NCBI GenBank assembly: GCA_964408955.1 | Contig: CAYPBK010000010.1 | Span: forward strand, 1-56,403 | Source: JAAYKT01 sp964408955 | GTDB lineage: Bacteria > Bacillota > Clostridia > Lutisporales > Lutisporaceae | Reading direction: 5' to 3' | DNA: 56,403 nucleotides | Shown here: piece by piece, positions 43,877 through 51,490 of the stretch | Layout: each line of letters begins with the position of its first letter | How positions within the stretch are numbered: position 1 is the first letter of the stretch | Program-made: the position numbers and the translations under genes | Notes under the pieces: model-generated | The model's database searches: none | What the model saw: the letters and a program-made list of their open reading frames with translations, nothing else | What the model was told of the DNA's origin: nothing

Positions 43877-44803
43877 ATGGTTAAGTATATTTATGGCGAT
43901 GTGGTTTTTTTAGAAAACCTTGCCATGAATTACATAATATTGTTTAGTACAGCTAAGCTTTCGAGCCATGACTATAAAAAAAGCAAGCTGTTATTAGCCT
44001 CTGCCGTTGGTGCTGTTTATTCGATTTTTTATTATATTCCGGGGTATGAGTTTCTTTATACTTTGTTTTTAAAGACACTTTTTTCTCTTTTTATAATAAT
44101 AATTGCATTCACCCCTTACAAATTAAAAGAATTAATAAGACTTATCAGCGTATTTTACATATCATCATTTATATATGGAGGAGCAGCTTTTGGACTATAT
44201 TTCGTAATTAAGGGGCTTAGCTCCTCTTGGGATGATATTAACGGCATAAACAGTTACCCGGTAAAACTGTTACTATTATCAATTATTATAGCATTTATAA
44301 CTGTTAAATATTTTTGGGACTATGTCATTCAAAGGCTCAAAAGGGAAAGAATTATCTCGAGAATAAACATTTGTTTTAATGATAAAAAGGTTCCTTTAAT
44401 GGCTTTAATCGATACAGGAAATTTTTTAAATGATCCAATAAGCAAGCTGCCCGTAGTAGTAGTTGAATACTCTTCTATAAAAAATATAATGCCCTACGAG
44501 CTTCAAAAAGTATTTGATGAGAATAAAGAAAGCAATATTAATGTTATAGCATCAATTATGGCAAAATCCGAATGGTTAACTAAATTCAGGATTATTCCCT
44601 TTAAATCTTTAGGAAATGATAATGCTTTAATGATAGGATTTAAACCTGATGAATTTGATGTTATGTTAAATGATGAATATAAATCAGTTAAGGAATTAAT
44701 AATTGGTATTTATAATAAAAAGTTATCGCGGGATGGTGAATATAATGCCCTGATTCACCCGGATATTTTGAATGTTTGTTATGGGAGGAGCAGTAATGAC
44801 TAA
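43877..44803 (+). CDS. spoIIGA: Sporulation sigma-E factor processing peptidase
   Basis: The product (308 residues) has five N-terminal membrane segments and a C-terminal aspartic-protease domain with the active-site motif LIDTGN (D179). It cleaves the pro-sequence from pro-sigma-E in the mother cell after a signal from the forespore. Length and D position fit B. subtilis SpoIIGA. ATG 43877 is chosen because GAGGG is 6 bases upstream and the protein then begins at the first membrane segment. It overlaps sigE by 8 bases. Confidence 0.94.
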   Translation: MVKYIYGDVVFLENLAMNYIILFSTAKLSSHDYKKSKLLLASAVGAVYSIFYYIPGYEFLYTLFLKTLFSLFIIIIAFTPYKLKELIRLISVFYISSFIYGGAAFGLYFVIKGLSSSWDDINGINSYPVKLLLLSIIIAFITVKYFWDYVIQRLKRERIISRINICFNDKKVPLMALIDTGNFLNDPISKLPVVVVEYSSIKNIMPYELQKVFDENKESNINVIASIMAKSEWLTKFRIIPFKSLGNDNALMIGFKPDEFDVMLNDEYKSVKELIIGIYNKKLSRDGEYNALIHPDILNVCYGRSSND

Positions 44804-45530
44804 GCTTATAAAAAAAACAATTTTAGTATTTCAAATTGTCGTTTTAAAAGCCATTCATAGAATTTCACCCGGTGTGGAAAATTGGATACATTATATTGGC
44901 GGAAGTGAAGCGCTGCCCCCACCCTTGGATGCCGATGAAGAGGTTTTTCTTATATCAAAATTGAATGAAGAAGATAACATTGTAAGAACAATATTAATAG
45001 AAAGAAACCTTAGGTTAGTTGTCTATATTGCCAGAAAATTTGAAAATACCGGAGTAGGTGTGGAAGATTTAGTGTCAATAGGAACAATCGGATTGATTAA
45101 GGCTGTAAATACTTTCAACCCCGAAAAGAAAATAAAGCTTGCTACCTATGCCTCTAGATGCATTGAAAACGAAATTTTAATGTATTTACGCAGAAACACA
45201 AAACAGAAATCTGAAATATCTTTTGACGAACCTTTAAACATAGATTGGGACGGTAATGAGTTACTTTTATCAGATATACTGGGGACTGAAAATGATATTA
45301 TATATAGATATCTTGAAGACGAAACTGAAAAAGAGCTATTAGAAATAGCACTAAAAAGGCTTAATAATAGAGAAAAAAGAATTATGGAGCTTAGGTTTGG
45401 TCTTAATGGCGGTATGGAAAAAACACAAAAGGAAGTAGCTGATATGTTGGGAATATCTCAGTCTTACATTTCAAGGCTTGAAAAAAGAATAATAAACAGG
45501 CTAAAAAAAGAAATTAATAAAATGGTTTAA
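44796..45530 (+). CDS. sigE: RNA polymerase sporulation sigma factor E (pro-sigma-E)
   Basis: The 244-residue sigma factor drives early mother-cell transcription. The N-terminal region of roughly 27 residues (MTKLIKKTILVFQIVVLKAIH) is the amphipathic pro-sequence removed by SpoIIGA. Region 2 reads NLRLVVYIARKFENTGVGVEDLVSIGTIGLIKAV and region 4 ends VADMLGISQSYISRLEKR, a helix-turn-helix. ATG 44796 follows GGGAGGAG and overlaps the spoIIGA stop. A terminator follows. Confidence 0.97.
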   Translation: MTKLIKKTILVFQIVVLKAIHRISPGVENWIHYIGGSEALPPPLDADEEVFLISKLNEEDNIVRTILIERNLRLVVYIARKFENTGVGVEDLVSIGTIGLIKAVNTFNPEKKIKLATYASRCIENEILMYLRRNTKQKSEISFDEPLNIDWDGNELLLSDILGTENDIIYRYLEDETEKELLEIALKRLNNREKRIMELRFGLNGGMEKTQKEVADMLGISQSYISRLEKRIINRLKKEINKMV

Positions 45531-45557
45531 ACCGGAAGAATCTTCCGGTTTTTTTAA
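45530..45557 (+). terminator. Intrinsic terminator after sigE
   Basis: A stem of about 10 bp (45530-45539 with 45543-45552) with a tiny loop and seven T, directly after the stop codon. Confidence 0.9.
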
Positions 45558-45785
45558 ATAGCAGAAAATTTATTTCATTGTAGCCCATACGTCAAGTGAA
45601 TTTGTTAAGGTGATAGCTTCAAATAACTGTTATTTATCTCAATCATTATATGTGAATAAAATAAGTGTCAATGGCAATAATTTAAATGTCAACAATTATA
45701 AACAGATGCGTAGATAGACAGCGTTAAATATACAGGTTTAAGTATAAACTGAAAACTATAATCTACAAATAAAGGATGGGCAAAA

Positions 45786-46559
45786 ATGAAAATAAATAAA
45801 GTCGAAATATGCGGAGTAAATACCTCTAAGCTTCCGGTATTGAAAAATGATAAAATGCTGGAACTATTAAAGAAAATTCGAAACGGGGATTCAAATGCAA
45901 GAGAGGAATTCATTAAAGGTAACCTTAGATTAGTTCTCAGCGTAATACAAAGGTTTAACAATAGAGGAGAATATGTTGACGATTTATTTCAAGTAGGATG
46001 CATAGGGTTGATAAAGGCTATTGACAATTTTGATATTAAACAAAATGTAAGATTTTCAACCTATGCAGTGCCAATGATTATAGGAGAAATCAGAAGATAT
46101 TTGCGGGACAATAATTCCATACGTGTAAGCAGATCCTTAAGGGATATAGCATATAAGGCCCTGCAGGTGAGGGATAGACTAATAAACAAGAATTCAAGGG
46201 AACCGACAGTATCAGAAATAGCTGAGGAGTTAAGTATACCTGTAGAAGAGGTTGTATTCGCATTAGATGCAATACAGGATCCTTTATCACTATTTGAACC
46301 GATTTATCATGATAATGGAGATGCAATCTTTGTTATGGATCAAGTTGCGGATGATAAAAACCAGGATGAAGTTTGGATTGAAAACATTGCAATTAAAGAG
46401 GCAATGAGAAGACTTAATGAAAGAGAAAAGCTTATATTGAGCTTAAGATTTTTCCAAGGAAGAACACAGATGGAGGTTGCAGAAGAAATAGGTATATCAC
46501 AGGCACAGGTTTCTCGCCTAGAAAAAACTGCACTGACCCACATGAGAAAATATATATAA
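45786..46559 (+). CDS. sigG: RNA polymerase sporulation sigma factor G
   Basis: The product (257 residues) is the late forespore sigma factor. The N-terminus NKVEICGVNTSKLPVLKN is nearly a family signature, region 2 reads GNLRLVLSVIQRFNNRGEYVDDLFQVGCIGLIKAIDNF, and region 4 has QMEVAEEIGISQAQVSRLEK. AAAGGATGGG precedes the ATG. It stands as a separate unit after sigE, as in many spore-formers, where sigma-F and then sigma-G itself transcribe it; I could not find a confident sigma-F promoter by eye. Confidence 0.97.
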   Translation: MKINKVEICGVNTSKLPVLKNDKMLELLKKIRNGDSNAREEFIKGNLRLVLSVIQRFNNRGEYVDDLFQVGCIGLIKAIDNFDIKQNVRFSTYAVPMIIGEIRRYLRDNNSIRVSRSLRDIAYKALQVRDRLINKNSREPTVSEIAEELSIPVEEVVFALDAIQDPLSLFEPIYHDNGDAIFVMDQVADDKNQDEVWIENIAIKEAMRRLNEREKLILSLRFFQGRTQMEVAEEIGISQAQVSRLEKTALTHMRKYI

Positions 46560-46636
46560 ACCGTATGTCTCCTAAGAATCTAAAGCAAAGCAATTTATGC
46601 CGTTCAAACTTTTCCTCATTATGTAGTACAGAGCTT

Positions 46637-46664
46637 GAAAAGCGGTTATCCGCTTTTCTTTTTG
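46637..46664 (+). terminator. Intrinsic terminator after sigG
   Basis: A 9-bp stem (46637-46645 with 46650-46658) with a TTAT loop and five T, 78 bases after the sigG stop. Confidence 0.82.
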
Positions 46665-46787
46665 TCATTATCGAAATATATTCTTTAAAAACTTTTCCGT
46701 TAAAGTTAGCTGTGGTCGTAATTTAGTTCTAATTTGAAAGCAAGTCTTATATAGTTAAATAAGCTTATTAAAAAATGGGGGATTTAT

Positions 46788-47024
46788 ATGTTTAAAGCGT
46801 CAGAATTAAGACAAAAAGAAATTATTAACATTTTAGATGGTAAAAGATTGGGGTTTGCCGGTGATATAGAAGTAAATATTGAATCAGGTCACATAGAGGC
46901 TATAGTATTGTCTACTCAAAGTATTTTTATGGGCTTATTCTCCAGAGATAATGAAACCTTGATAGCTTGGGATAAAATTAAAAAAATCGGAACTGATATA
47001 ATATTAGTAGAAGTTAGTAATTAA
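46788..47024 (+). CDS. YlmC/YmxH-family sporulation protein (PRC-barrel)
   Basis: This 78-residue single PRC-barrel-like domain contains MFKASELRQKEIINILDGKRLGF followed by the strand pattern GDIEVNIESGHIEAIVL and ends TLIAWDKIKKIGTDIILVEV. This is the YlmC/YmxH family; both are small B. subtilis proteins tied to sporulation, and ylmC lies close after sigG in that organism. Molecular role is unknown. GGGGG precedes the ATG. Confidence 0.9.
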   Translation: MFKASELRQKEIINILDGKRLGFAGDIEVNIESGHIEAIVLSTQSIFMGLFSRDNETLIAWDKIKKIGTDIILVEVSN

Positions 47025-47104
47025 ATCCTTCACTAAAGTAAATTTTTATTCTACAATGATAGTAAGTAAAAATAACTATAAGATAAATAGAGAGGAGAGT
47101 CAAC

Positions 47105-47560
47105 ATGAAATGTCCTTTTTGCGGTTGGAACGAGAGCAAAGTAGTGGACTCCAGACCGGCGGATGAATATATTGTTATTAGAAGAAGAAGAGAATGTGAA
47201 AAATGTGCCAAAAGATTTACTACCTATGAAAAAATAGAGGAAATGCCACTGATAATAGTAAAAAGAGACGGAAGGCGAGAAGCCTTTCAAAGGAAAAAGA
47301 TAATTAATGGTTTGATAAATGCATGCCAAAAAAGACCTATTTCATTAAAAGAGATAGAAAGTATTGCTGATAGCATAGAAAAAGAGCTTTATAATACCAT
47401 GGAAAAGGAAATAAACAGTAAACGAATAGGTGAAATGGTAATGAAGGAATTAAAAAAGCTTGATGATGTTGCTTATGTAAGATTTGCTTCTGTTTATAAA
47501 CAGTTTAAAGATATTAATACTTTTATGGATGAACTAAATAAGCTGATGAATGAAAGATGA
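47105..47560 (+). CDS. nrdR: Transcriptional repressor NrdR
   Basis: The product (151 residues) represses ribonucleotide reductase genes according to ATP/dATP levels. The N-terminal zinc ribbon uses C3, C6, C31 and C34, followed by RFTTYE and an ATP-cone domain (about 49-139: VKRDGRREAFQRKKIINGLINACQKRPIS). GAGAGGAG precedes the ATG. No intrinsic terminator follows; a half-copy of the window's intergenic repeat begins 2 bases after the stop. Confidence 0.97.
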   Translation: MKCPFCGWNESKVVDSRPADEYIVIRRRRECEKCAKRFTTYEKIEEMPLIIVKRDGRREAFQRKKIINGLINACQKRPISLKEIESIADSIEKELYNTMEKEINSKRIGEMVMKELKKLDDVAYVRFASVYKQFKDINTFMDELNKLMNER

Positions 47561-47561
47561 T

Positions 47562-47649
47562 GATTATTAGACTTGTAACTCCTGCAATCATATCAAATAT
47601 AAAAAGCAATGCAGAAACTATGGTACTTCTCAGTTATAACAGGATAAAG
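47562..47649 (+). repeat. Right-half copy of the foldback repeat, directly after nrdR
   Basis: These 88 bases match 47798-47885, the right end of copy 2, in the same orientation with only about seven differences. They start 2 bases after the nrdR stop. The left arm and core are missing, so this piece alone cannot form the foldback. It may be what is left of a tandem neighbour. Confidence 0.85.
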
Positions 47650-47673
47650 GTTACTGTTCAAAGGTATTTTTTA

Positions 47674-47885
47674 GATTATTAATATTTGATAAAGATTGCA
47701 TTGTGGAGAGGCTTAGAATCTGTTAGCGCAGAGAAGGATTAGTTGCGTCAACTGTTTGAGCGAAGCGAGTTTTGGCGCAACCCGTAACAAGCTTACAGAT
47801 TATTAGCCATGTAACTCCTGCAATCGTATCAAATATAATAAGCAATACTGAAACTATGGTACTTCTGAGCTATAACAGGATAAAG
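47674..47885 (+). repeat. Intergenic foldback repeat, copy 2
   Basis: This copy matches 12401-12606 closely: the first 58 bases (47674-47731) are identical, and the foldback core is conserved. The arms ATATTTGATA/TATCAAATAT, GATTGCA/TGCAATC, AATCTGTTAGC/GCTTACAGATT and GTTGCG/CGCAAC are all kept. It ends about 30 bases before the cysK promoter. The core of about 124 bases is bracketed by direct repeats of the 88-base right half. Confidence 0.88.
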
Positions 47886-47916
47886 TATTACATTAACAAC
47901 AATTTGAAAAATAGTA

Positions 47917-47945
47917 TTGACAAGTCGAAATAATAACGTTAAAAT
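47917..47945 (+). promoter_or_regulatory. Sigma-A-type promoter of the cysK T-box transcript
   Basis: TTGACA at 47917-47922, a 17-bp spacer and TAAAAT at 47940-47945. The T-box leader starts about 15 bases further on. Confidence 0.82.
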
Positions 47946-47959
47946 TTAATCATATCTTT

Positions 47960-48222
47960 TTAGTACGAATTGAATACTCCAAAGGCGATGAAAGGAAAGT
48001 GTAGATTAGCAGGTGTTACTTCAGAGAGGGATTGCATAAGCTGTAAGCAATCTTAGTAGCATTAATCGAAAGTGCATCCCGGAGCTTTAGTCCGAATCAA
48101 GTAGGTTCTTACGGTTGCAACCGTTATATTGCAAAGGTATGATAGTACCTTATAAGTATTTTTTAAGAGTGGAACCGCAGCAAAACTGCCTCTTTATGCA
48201 AAATTGCATAGGAGGTTTTTTT
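47960..48222 (+). promoter_or_regulatory. T-box leader, cysteine-specific
   Basis: The leader upstream of cysK-cysE has the T-box parts in order. The stem I base is CTCC 47977-47980 with GGAG 48081-48084; GATGAAAGGAAAG follows at 47988-48000, and an AGAGAG loop element at about 48023. TGC at 48073-48075 sits in the expected specifier position (a cysteine codon). The conserved T-box sequence AGAGTGGAACCGCAG is at 48166-48180, followed by a terminator. Uncharged tRNA-Cys should pair with the specifier and stabilise the antiterminator, turning on cysteine synthesis. The class call is firm; the exact specifier is my reading. Confidence 0.9.
48189..48222 (+). terminator. T-box terminator
   Basis: A 12-bp stem with one bulge (48189-48201 with 48204-48215) is followed by seven T. 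It competes with the antiterminator formed by the T-box sequence. Confidence 0.88.
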
Positions 48223-48296
48223 ATTTTACAGTAAAGGTTTTCAATCAGTAAATAAAGGCTGTATTGGGGTTTCGCTTAACTTTCAAGGAGGGAAAA

Positions 48297-49211
48297 ATGT
48301 TGAAGGATAATAGTGTTCTGGATTTGATAGGAAAAACACCTGTTTTGAGACTAAAAAGAATTCTGCCATGTGGTAGTGCAAAGGTGTATCTAAAGCTTGA
48401 ATCTTTAAATCCCGGGGGCAGCGTAAAGGATAGAGCTGCTTTGGCAATGCTGGAAAATGCAGAAAAAGAAGGTTTGGTTAAAGAGGGCTCGACAATAATT
48501 GAACCCACCAGCGGAAATACAGGTATTGGTCTAGCAATAGTTTGTGCGGCAAAAGGGTATAATCTTGTAATAACCATGCCGGAAACTATGAGTATAGAAA
48601 GAAGAAAGCTGCTTAAAATTTATGGTGCAAAAATTATATTAACCTCCGGGGAAAAAGGAATGAATGGTGCGATAGAAAAGGCTAAAGAAATAGCTAAAGA
48701 AAATAACTTTTATATGCCAATGCAGTTTGAAAACTTAGCTAATCCAAATATACACTATGAAACGACAGCTAAAGAATTAATAGAGCAAATGGATGGGAAA
48801 ATAGATGTGTTTGTTGCCGGAGTGGGTTCAGGTGGGACTTTGACAGGTGTTGGGAAAGGGCTAAAGGAATTTAACAGCAAAATTAAAATCATTGCTGTAG
48901 AGCCATATACATCATCAGTCATTTCCGGATTTGAAGGAGGCAGTCATAAAATACAAGGGATAGGCGCAGGATTCGTTCCTTCCGTCCTTGATGCAAGCTT
49001 AATAGATGAAATTGTGAGAGTTAAAGATTGTGACGCTTTTGATACTGCTAAGAAGCTTGCGAAGCGTGAAGGGATATTATGCGGTATTTCCACAGGCGCT
49101 TCTGTATTTGGTGCCATAAAAGCCGCCGAAGCTTTAACCCAGGATAAAACAATAGTTGCAATTGCGCCGGATACAGGCGAAAGGTATTTAAGCACTGAGC
49201 TTTTTGATTAA
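48297..49211 (+). CDS. cysK: Cysteine synthase A (O-acetylserine sulfhydrylase)
   Basis: The PLP enzyme (304 residues) makes cysteine from O-acetylserine and sulfide. The cofactor lysine is K44 in PGGSVKDRAAL, the substrate loop TSGNTG spans 71-76, and GVGSGGTLTGVGKGL binds the phosphate. ATG 48297 follows AAGGAGGG; the in-frame TTG at 48264 has no support. The gene lies behind the cysteine T-box and is followed after 20 bases by cysE, so both steps of serine-to-cysteine conversion are induced together when charged tRNA-Cys falls. Confidence 0.96.
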   Translation: MLKDNSVLDLIGKTPVLRLKRILPCGSAKVYLKLESLNPGGSVKDRAALAMLENAEKEGLVKEGSTIIEPTSGNTGIGLAIVCAAKGYNLVITMPETMSIERRKLLKIYGAKIILTSGEKGMNGAIEKAKEIAKENNFYMPMQFENLANPNIHYETTAKELIEQMDGKIDVFVAGVGSGGTLTGVGKGLKEFNSKIKIIAVEPYTSSVISGFEGGSHKIQGIGAGFVPSVLDASLIDEIVRVKDCDAFDTAKKLAKREGILCGISTGASVFGAIKAAEALTQDKTIVAIAPDTGERYLSTELFD

Positions 49212-49231
49212 ATTATTTTGAGGTGATTAAA

Positions 49232-49876
49232 ATGTTTAAAGTATTAATTAATGATTTAAATGCGGTTATGGAAAGGGATCCGGCGGTTAAAACAAAATTG
49301 GAAGCATTCTTTTGTTATCCGGGAATACATGCACTTTTGTATTACAGGGTATCTCATTATTTCTATAAAAAGAAGTTGTTTTTACTGGCAAGATTAATTT
49401 CACAAACCGGTCGCTTTTTTACAGGAATAGAAATTCATCCCGGAGCAGTTATTGGAAAGGGGTTGTTTATAGACCATGGCATGGGTGTTGTAATAGGGGA
49501 AACTGCTGAGGTAGGAGATAATGTAACAATCTATCAAGGAGTAACTTTAGGGGGAACAGGAAAGGATGTTGGGAAAAGACATCCGACGATATTTAATAAC
49601 GTAACTATTGGTTCGGGAGCTAAAATACTTGGTCCCATTATAGTTAGAGAAAATGCAAAAATCGGAGCAGGCGCTGTGGTAGTCAGATGCGTGCCTCCAA
49701 ATACAACAGCTGTCGGTGTACCGGTCCATACTGAAAAAAAGAAAAATAACGGTAATATGGGCATAGACCTAAATCATACAGATATACCGGATCCTTTGTT
49801 AGATAAAATTAACGAGCTGGAAGCTAGAATTATGGACCTGGAAAATATAGATTATAAGGTTGTTAGAATTAGTTGA
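49232..49876 (+). CDS. cysE: Serine O-acetyltransferase
   Basis: The product (214 residues) acetylates serine with acetyl-CoA. The N-terminal helical domain (YPGIHALLYYRVSHYFYKK) is followed by the left-handed beta-helix of hexapeptide repeats (GIEIHPGAVIGKGLFIDHGMGVVIGETAEVGDNVTIYQGVTLGG). The catalytic His/Asp pair is in FIDHGMG. ATG 49232 follows GAGGTGA; the in-frame GTG at 49223 is part of that site. Second gene of the T-box operon, closed by a terminator. Confidence 0.96.
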   Translation: MFKVLINDLNAVMERDPAVKTKLEAFFCYPGIHALLYYRVSHYFYKKKLFLLARLISQTGRFFTGIEIHPGAVIGKGLFIDHGMGVVIGETAEVGDNVTIYQGVTLGGTGKDVGKRHPTIFNNVTIGSGAKILGPIIVRENAKIGAGAVVVRCVPPNTTAVGVPVHTEKKKNNGNMGIDLNHTDIPDPLLDKINELEARIMDLENIDYKVVRIS

Positions 49877-49889
49877 ATATTTGAGATAT

Positions 49890-49920
49890 AGGTCTCTCCT
49901 ACGACGAGGGACCTTTTTTC
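49890..49920 (+). terminator. Intrinsic terminator after cysE
   Basis: A 9-bp stem (49890-49898 with 49906-49914, with one G-T pair) and six T. Confidence 0.85.
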
Positions 49921-49931
49921 TATTAATAATA

Positions 49932-49978
49932 TTGTCTACAATAGTATTTTTGGATTATACTATTATATAGTATATAAT
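49932..49978 (+). promoter_or_regulatory. Possible overlapping promoters upstream of the DUF512 gene
   Basis: Two sigma-A-like pairs are visible: TTGTCT 49932-49937 with TATACT 49956-49961 (18-bp spacer), and TTGGAT 49950-49955 with TATAAT 49973-49978 (17-bp spacer). Either could start a transcript just before the 32-codon frame at 49994. Confidence 0.45.
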
Positions 49979-49993
49979 CAGTGGGGATGATTT

Positions 49994-50092
49994 ATGCTTT
50001 TAAAGGCAGTTAAGGAAATAAGCCTATCAGAGACTGAGGCTGATTCTTTATTGATATGCTCAGGATTTTGTAAGGGAGCACCTTACTTTTAG
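49994..50092 (+). CDS. Candidate 32-residue peptide upstream of the DUF512 gene
   Basis: ATG 49994 has GGGGA 7 bases upstream and lies just past a plausible promoter. The frame encodes 32 residues: an amphipathic N-terminus (MLLKAVKEISLSETEAD) and a Cys-containing end (LLICSGFCKGAPYF). It ends 59 bases before the DUF512 gene. It could be a small protein, a leader peptide or chance; I recognise no family and codon evidence is too thin to decide. Confidence 0.28.
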   Translation: MLLKAVKEISLSETEADSLLICSGFCKGAPYF

Positions 50093-50151
50093 GTACATGA
50101 ACTTGGTGTGCAATATAACAGATGAATGTTTGAATAGCTTGGGAGGTTGCA

Positions 50152-51471
50152 ATGGGGAAAAATAAAATATTAATAGAAGGTGTGTTGCCGGGAAGCATTG
50201 CAGAGGAGCTTGGGATAATAAAAGGAGATAAGCTGATTAAAATCAACGGGGAGTATGTTGAAGATATTTTAGAATATAAGTTTTTGGTATGTGATGATTT
50301 TGTTAATGTTGAAATAGAGAAGCAAAATGAAGAAATTTGGGAATATGAAATTGATAAAGATTGGGATGAGGATCTAGGTTTGATATTTGACGGTATTATT
50401 GCTAAACACAAGACCTGCAGTAATAAATGTATATTTTGCTTTATAGACCAATTGCCCGTGGGAATGAGAAAGACATTATATATTAAAGATGATGACACCA
50501 GACTTTCCTTTTTAATGGGAAACTTTGTTACCTTAACTAATTTAAACGAAAAAGATATTGATAAAATTATTCGTTATAGAATAAGTCCAATAAATATTTC
50601 TGTTCATAGTACTAACTTAAGTTTAAGAAAACAAATGCTGAGGAATAAAAATGCGGTAAAGCTGCTTGAATACTTAGAAAAGCTTAAAAAAGGGAATATC
50701 ACTATGAAAACCCAAGTGGTTCTCTGTCCTGGGATAAACGATGGGATTGAACTGGATAAAACCGTGATGGACTTATACAACTTTTATCCGCAATTATCTT
50801 GCATTGCTGTTGTGCCTGTGGGGCTGACAAAGTTCAGGGATGGGCTCTATCATTTAAGAGAATATAATAAGCCAGATGCTTTAAAGGTTATTGAACAAGT
50901 GGAAAAAATGCAGAACTATTTTTTGAAAAAGATAGGAACGAGGTTAGTTTTTTTATCCGATGAATTTTATATTATTGCATTAAAAAAGCTGCCAACTTAC
51001 AATAGCTATGAAAGCTTTGATCAGTTGGAAAATGGTGTCGGTTTAATAAAGCTTTTTGAAAAGGAACTTCAAGATTCCTTAAAGAGAGTGAAACATGTGG
51101 ATTTTAGTCCAAGAAGTGTTACAATAGTAACAGGTATTTACGGAGAACCATATTTAAAAAAAGCGGCTATGATGATTATGAAGAAATATAATAATATTAA
51201 GATTAATGTTGTTGGTATTTTTAACGAATACTTCGGAACATCAATAAAGGTAGCGGGGTTAGTTACCGGAAGCGATATGATCTTACAGCTTAAAGATAAA
51301 AATATAAACAAAAATGTTTTTATTCCAGAAAACATGCTAAAAAATAAAGAGAATATTTTTTTAGATGATTTGACTGTTGAACACGTCGAAAAAGCACTTG
51401 ATATTAAAATAAAAATATGCAAACAAGATGGAAGTGATTTACTTAATAATTTATTTGAAAATACTTATTAA
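50152..51471 (+). CDS. DUF512 family protein (PDZ-like domain plus radical SAM-like core)
   Basis: The product (439 residues) begins with a PDZ-like segment (VLPGSIAEELGIIKGDKLIKINGEYVEDILEYKFL), then a radical SAM-type Cys motif CSNKCIFCFIDQLP near 88-100, a barrel-like middle (SPINISVHSTN, TQVVLCPGINDG), and the DUF512 C-terminal half with FSPRSVTIVTGIYGEPYLKKA and VTGSDMILQL. The family is widespread in Clostridia, usually beside der as here; its function is unknown. ATG 50152 follows GGGAGG. Complete and intact. Confidence 0.92.
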   Translation: MGKNKILIEGVLPGSIAEELGIIKGDKLIKINGEYVEDILEYKFLVCDDFVNVEIEKQNEEIWEYEIDKDWDEDLGLIFDGIIAKHKTCSNKCIFCFIDQLPVGMRKTLYIKDDDTRLSFLMGNFVTLTNLNEKDIDKIIRYRISPINISVHSTNLSLRKQMLRNKNAVKLLEYLEKLKKGNITMKTQVVLCPGINDGIELDKTVMDLYNFYPQLSCIAVVPVGLTKFRDGLYHLREYNKPDALKVIEQVEKMQNYFLKKIGTRLVFLSDEFYIIALKKLPTYNSYESFDQLENGVGLIKLFEKELQDSLKRVKHVDFSPRSVTIVTGIYGEPYLKKAAMMIMKKYNNIKINVVGIFNEYFGTSIKVAGLVTGSDMILQLKDKNINKNVFIPENMLKNKENIFLDDLTVEHVEKALDIKIKICKQDGSDLLNNLFENTY

Positions 51472-51490
51472 AGAATAGGAGTGAGCTGAA

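Noticed and set aside
45558..45785. Sigma-F or sigma-G promoter for sigG
   Set aside because: A GTATA is present at about 45742, but no matching GG-N2-A-N-A-A-T-type -10 box lies at the right distance.
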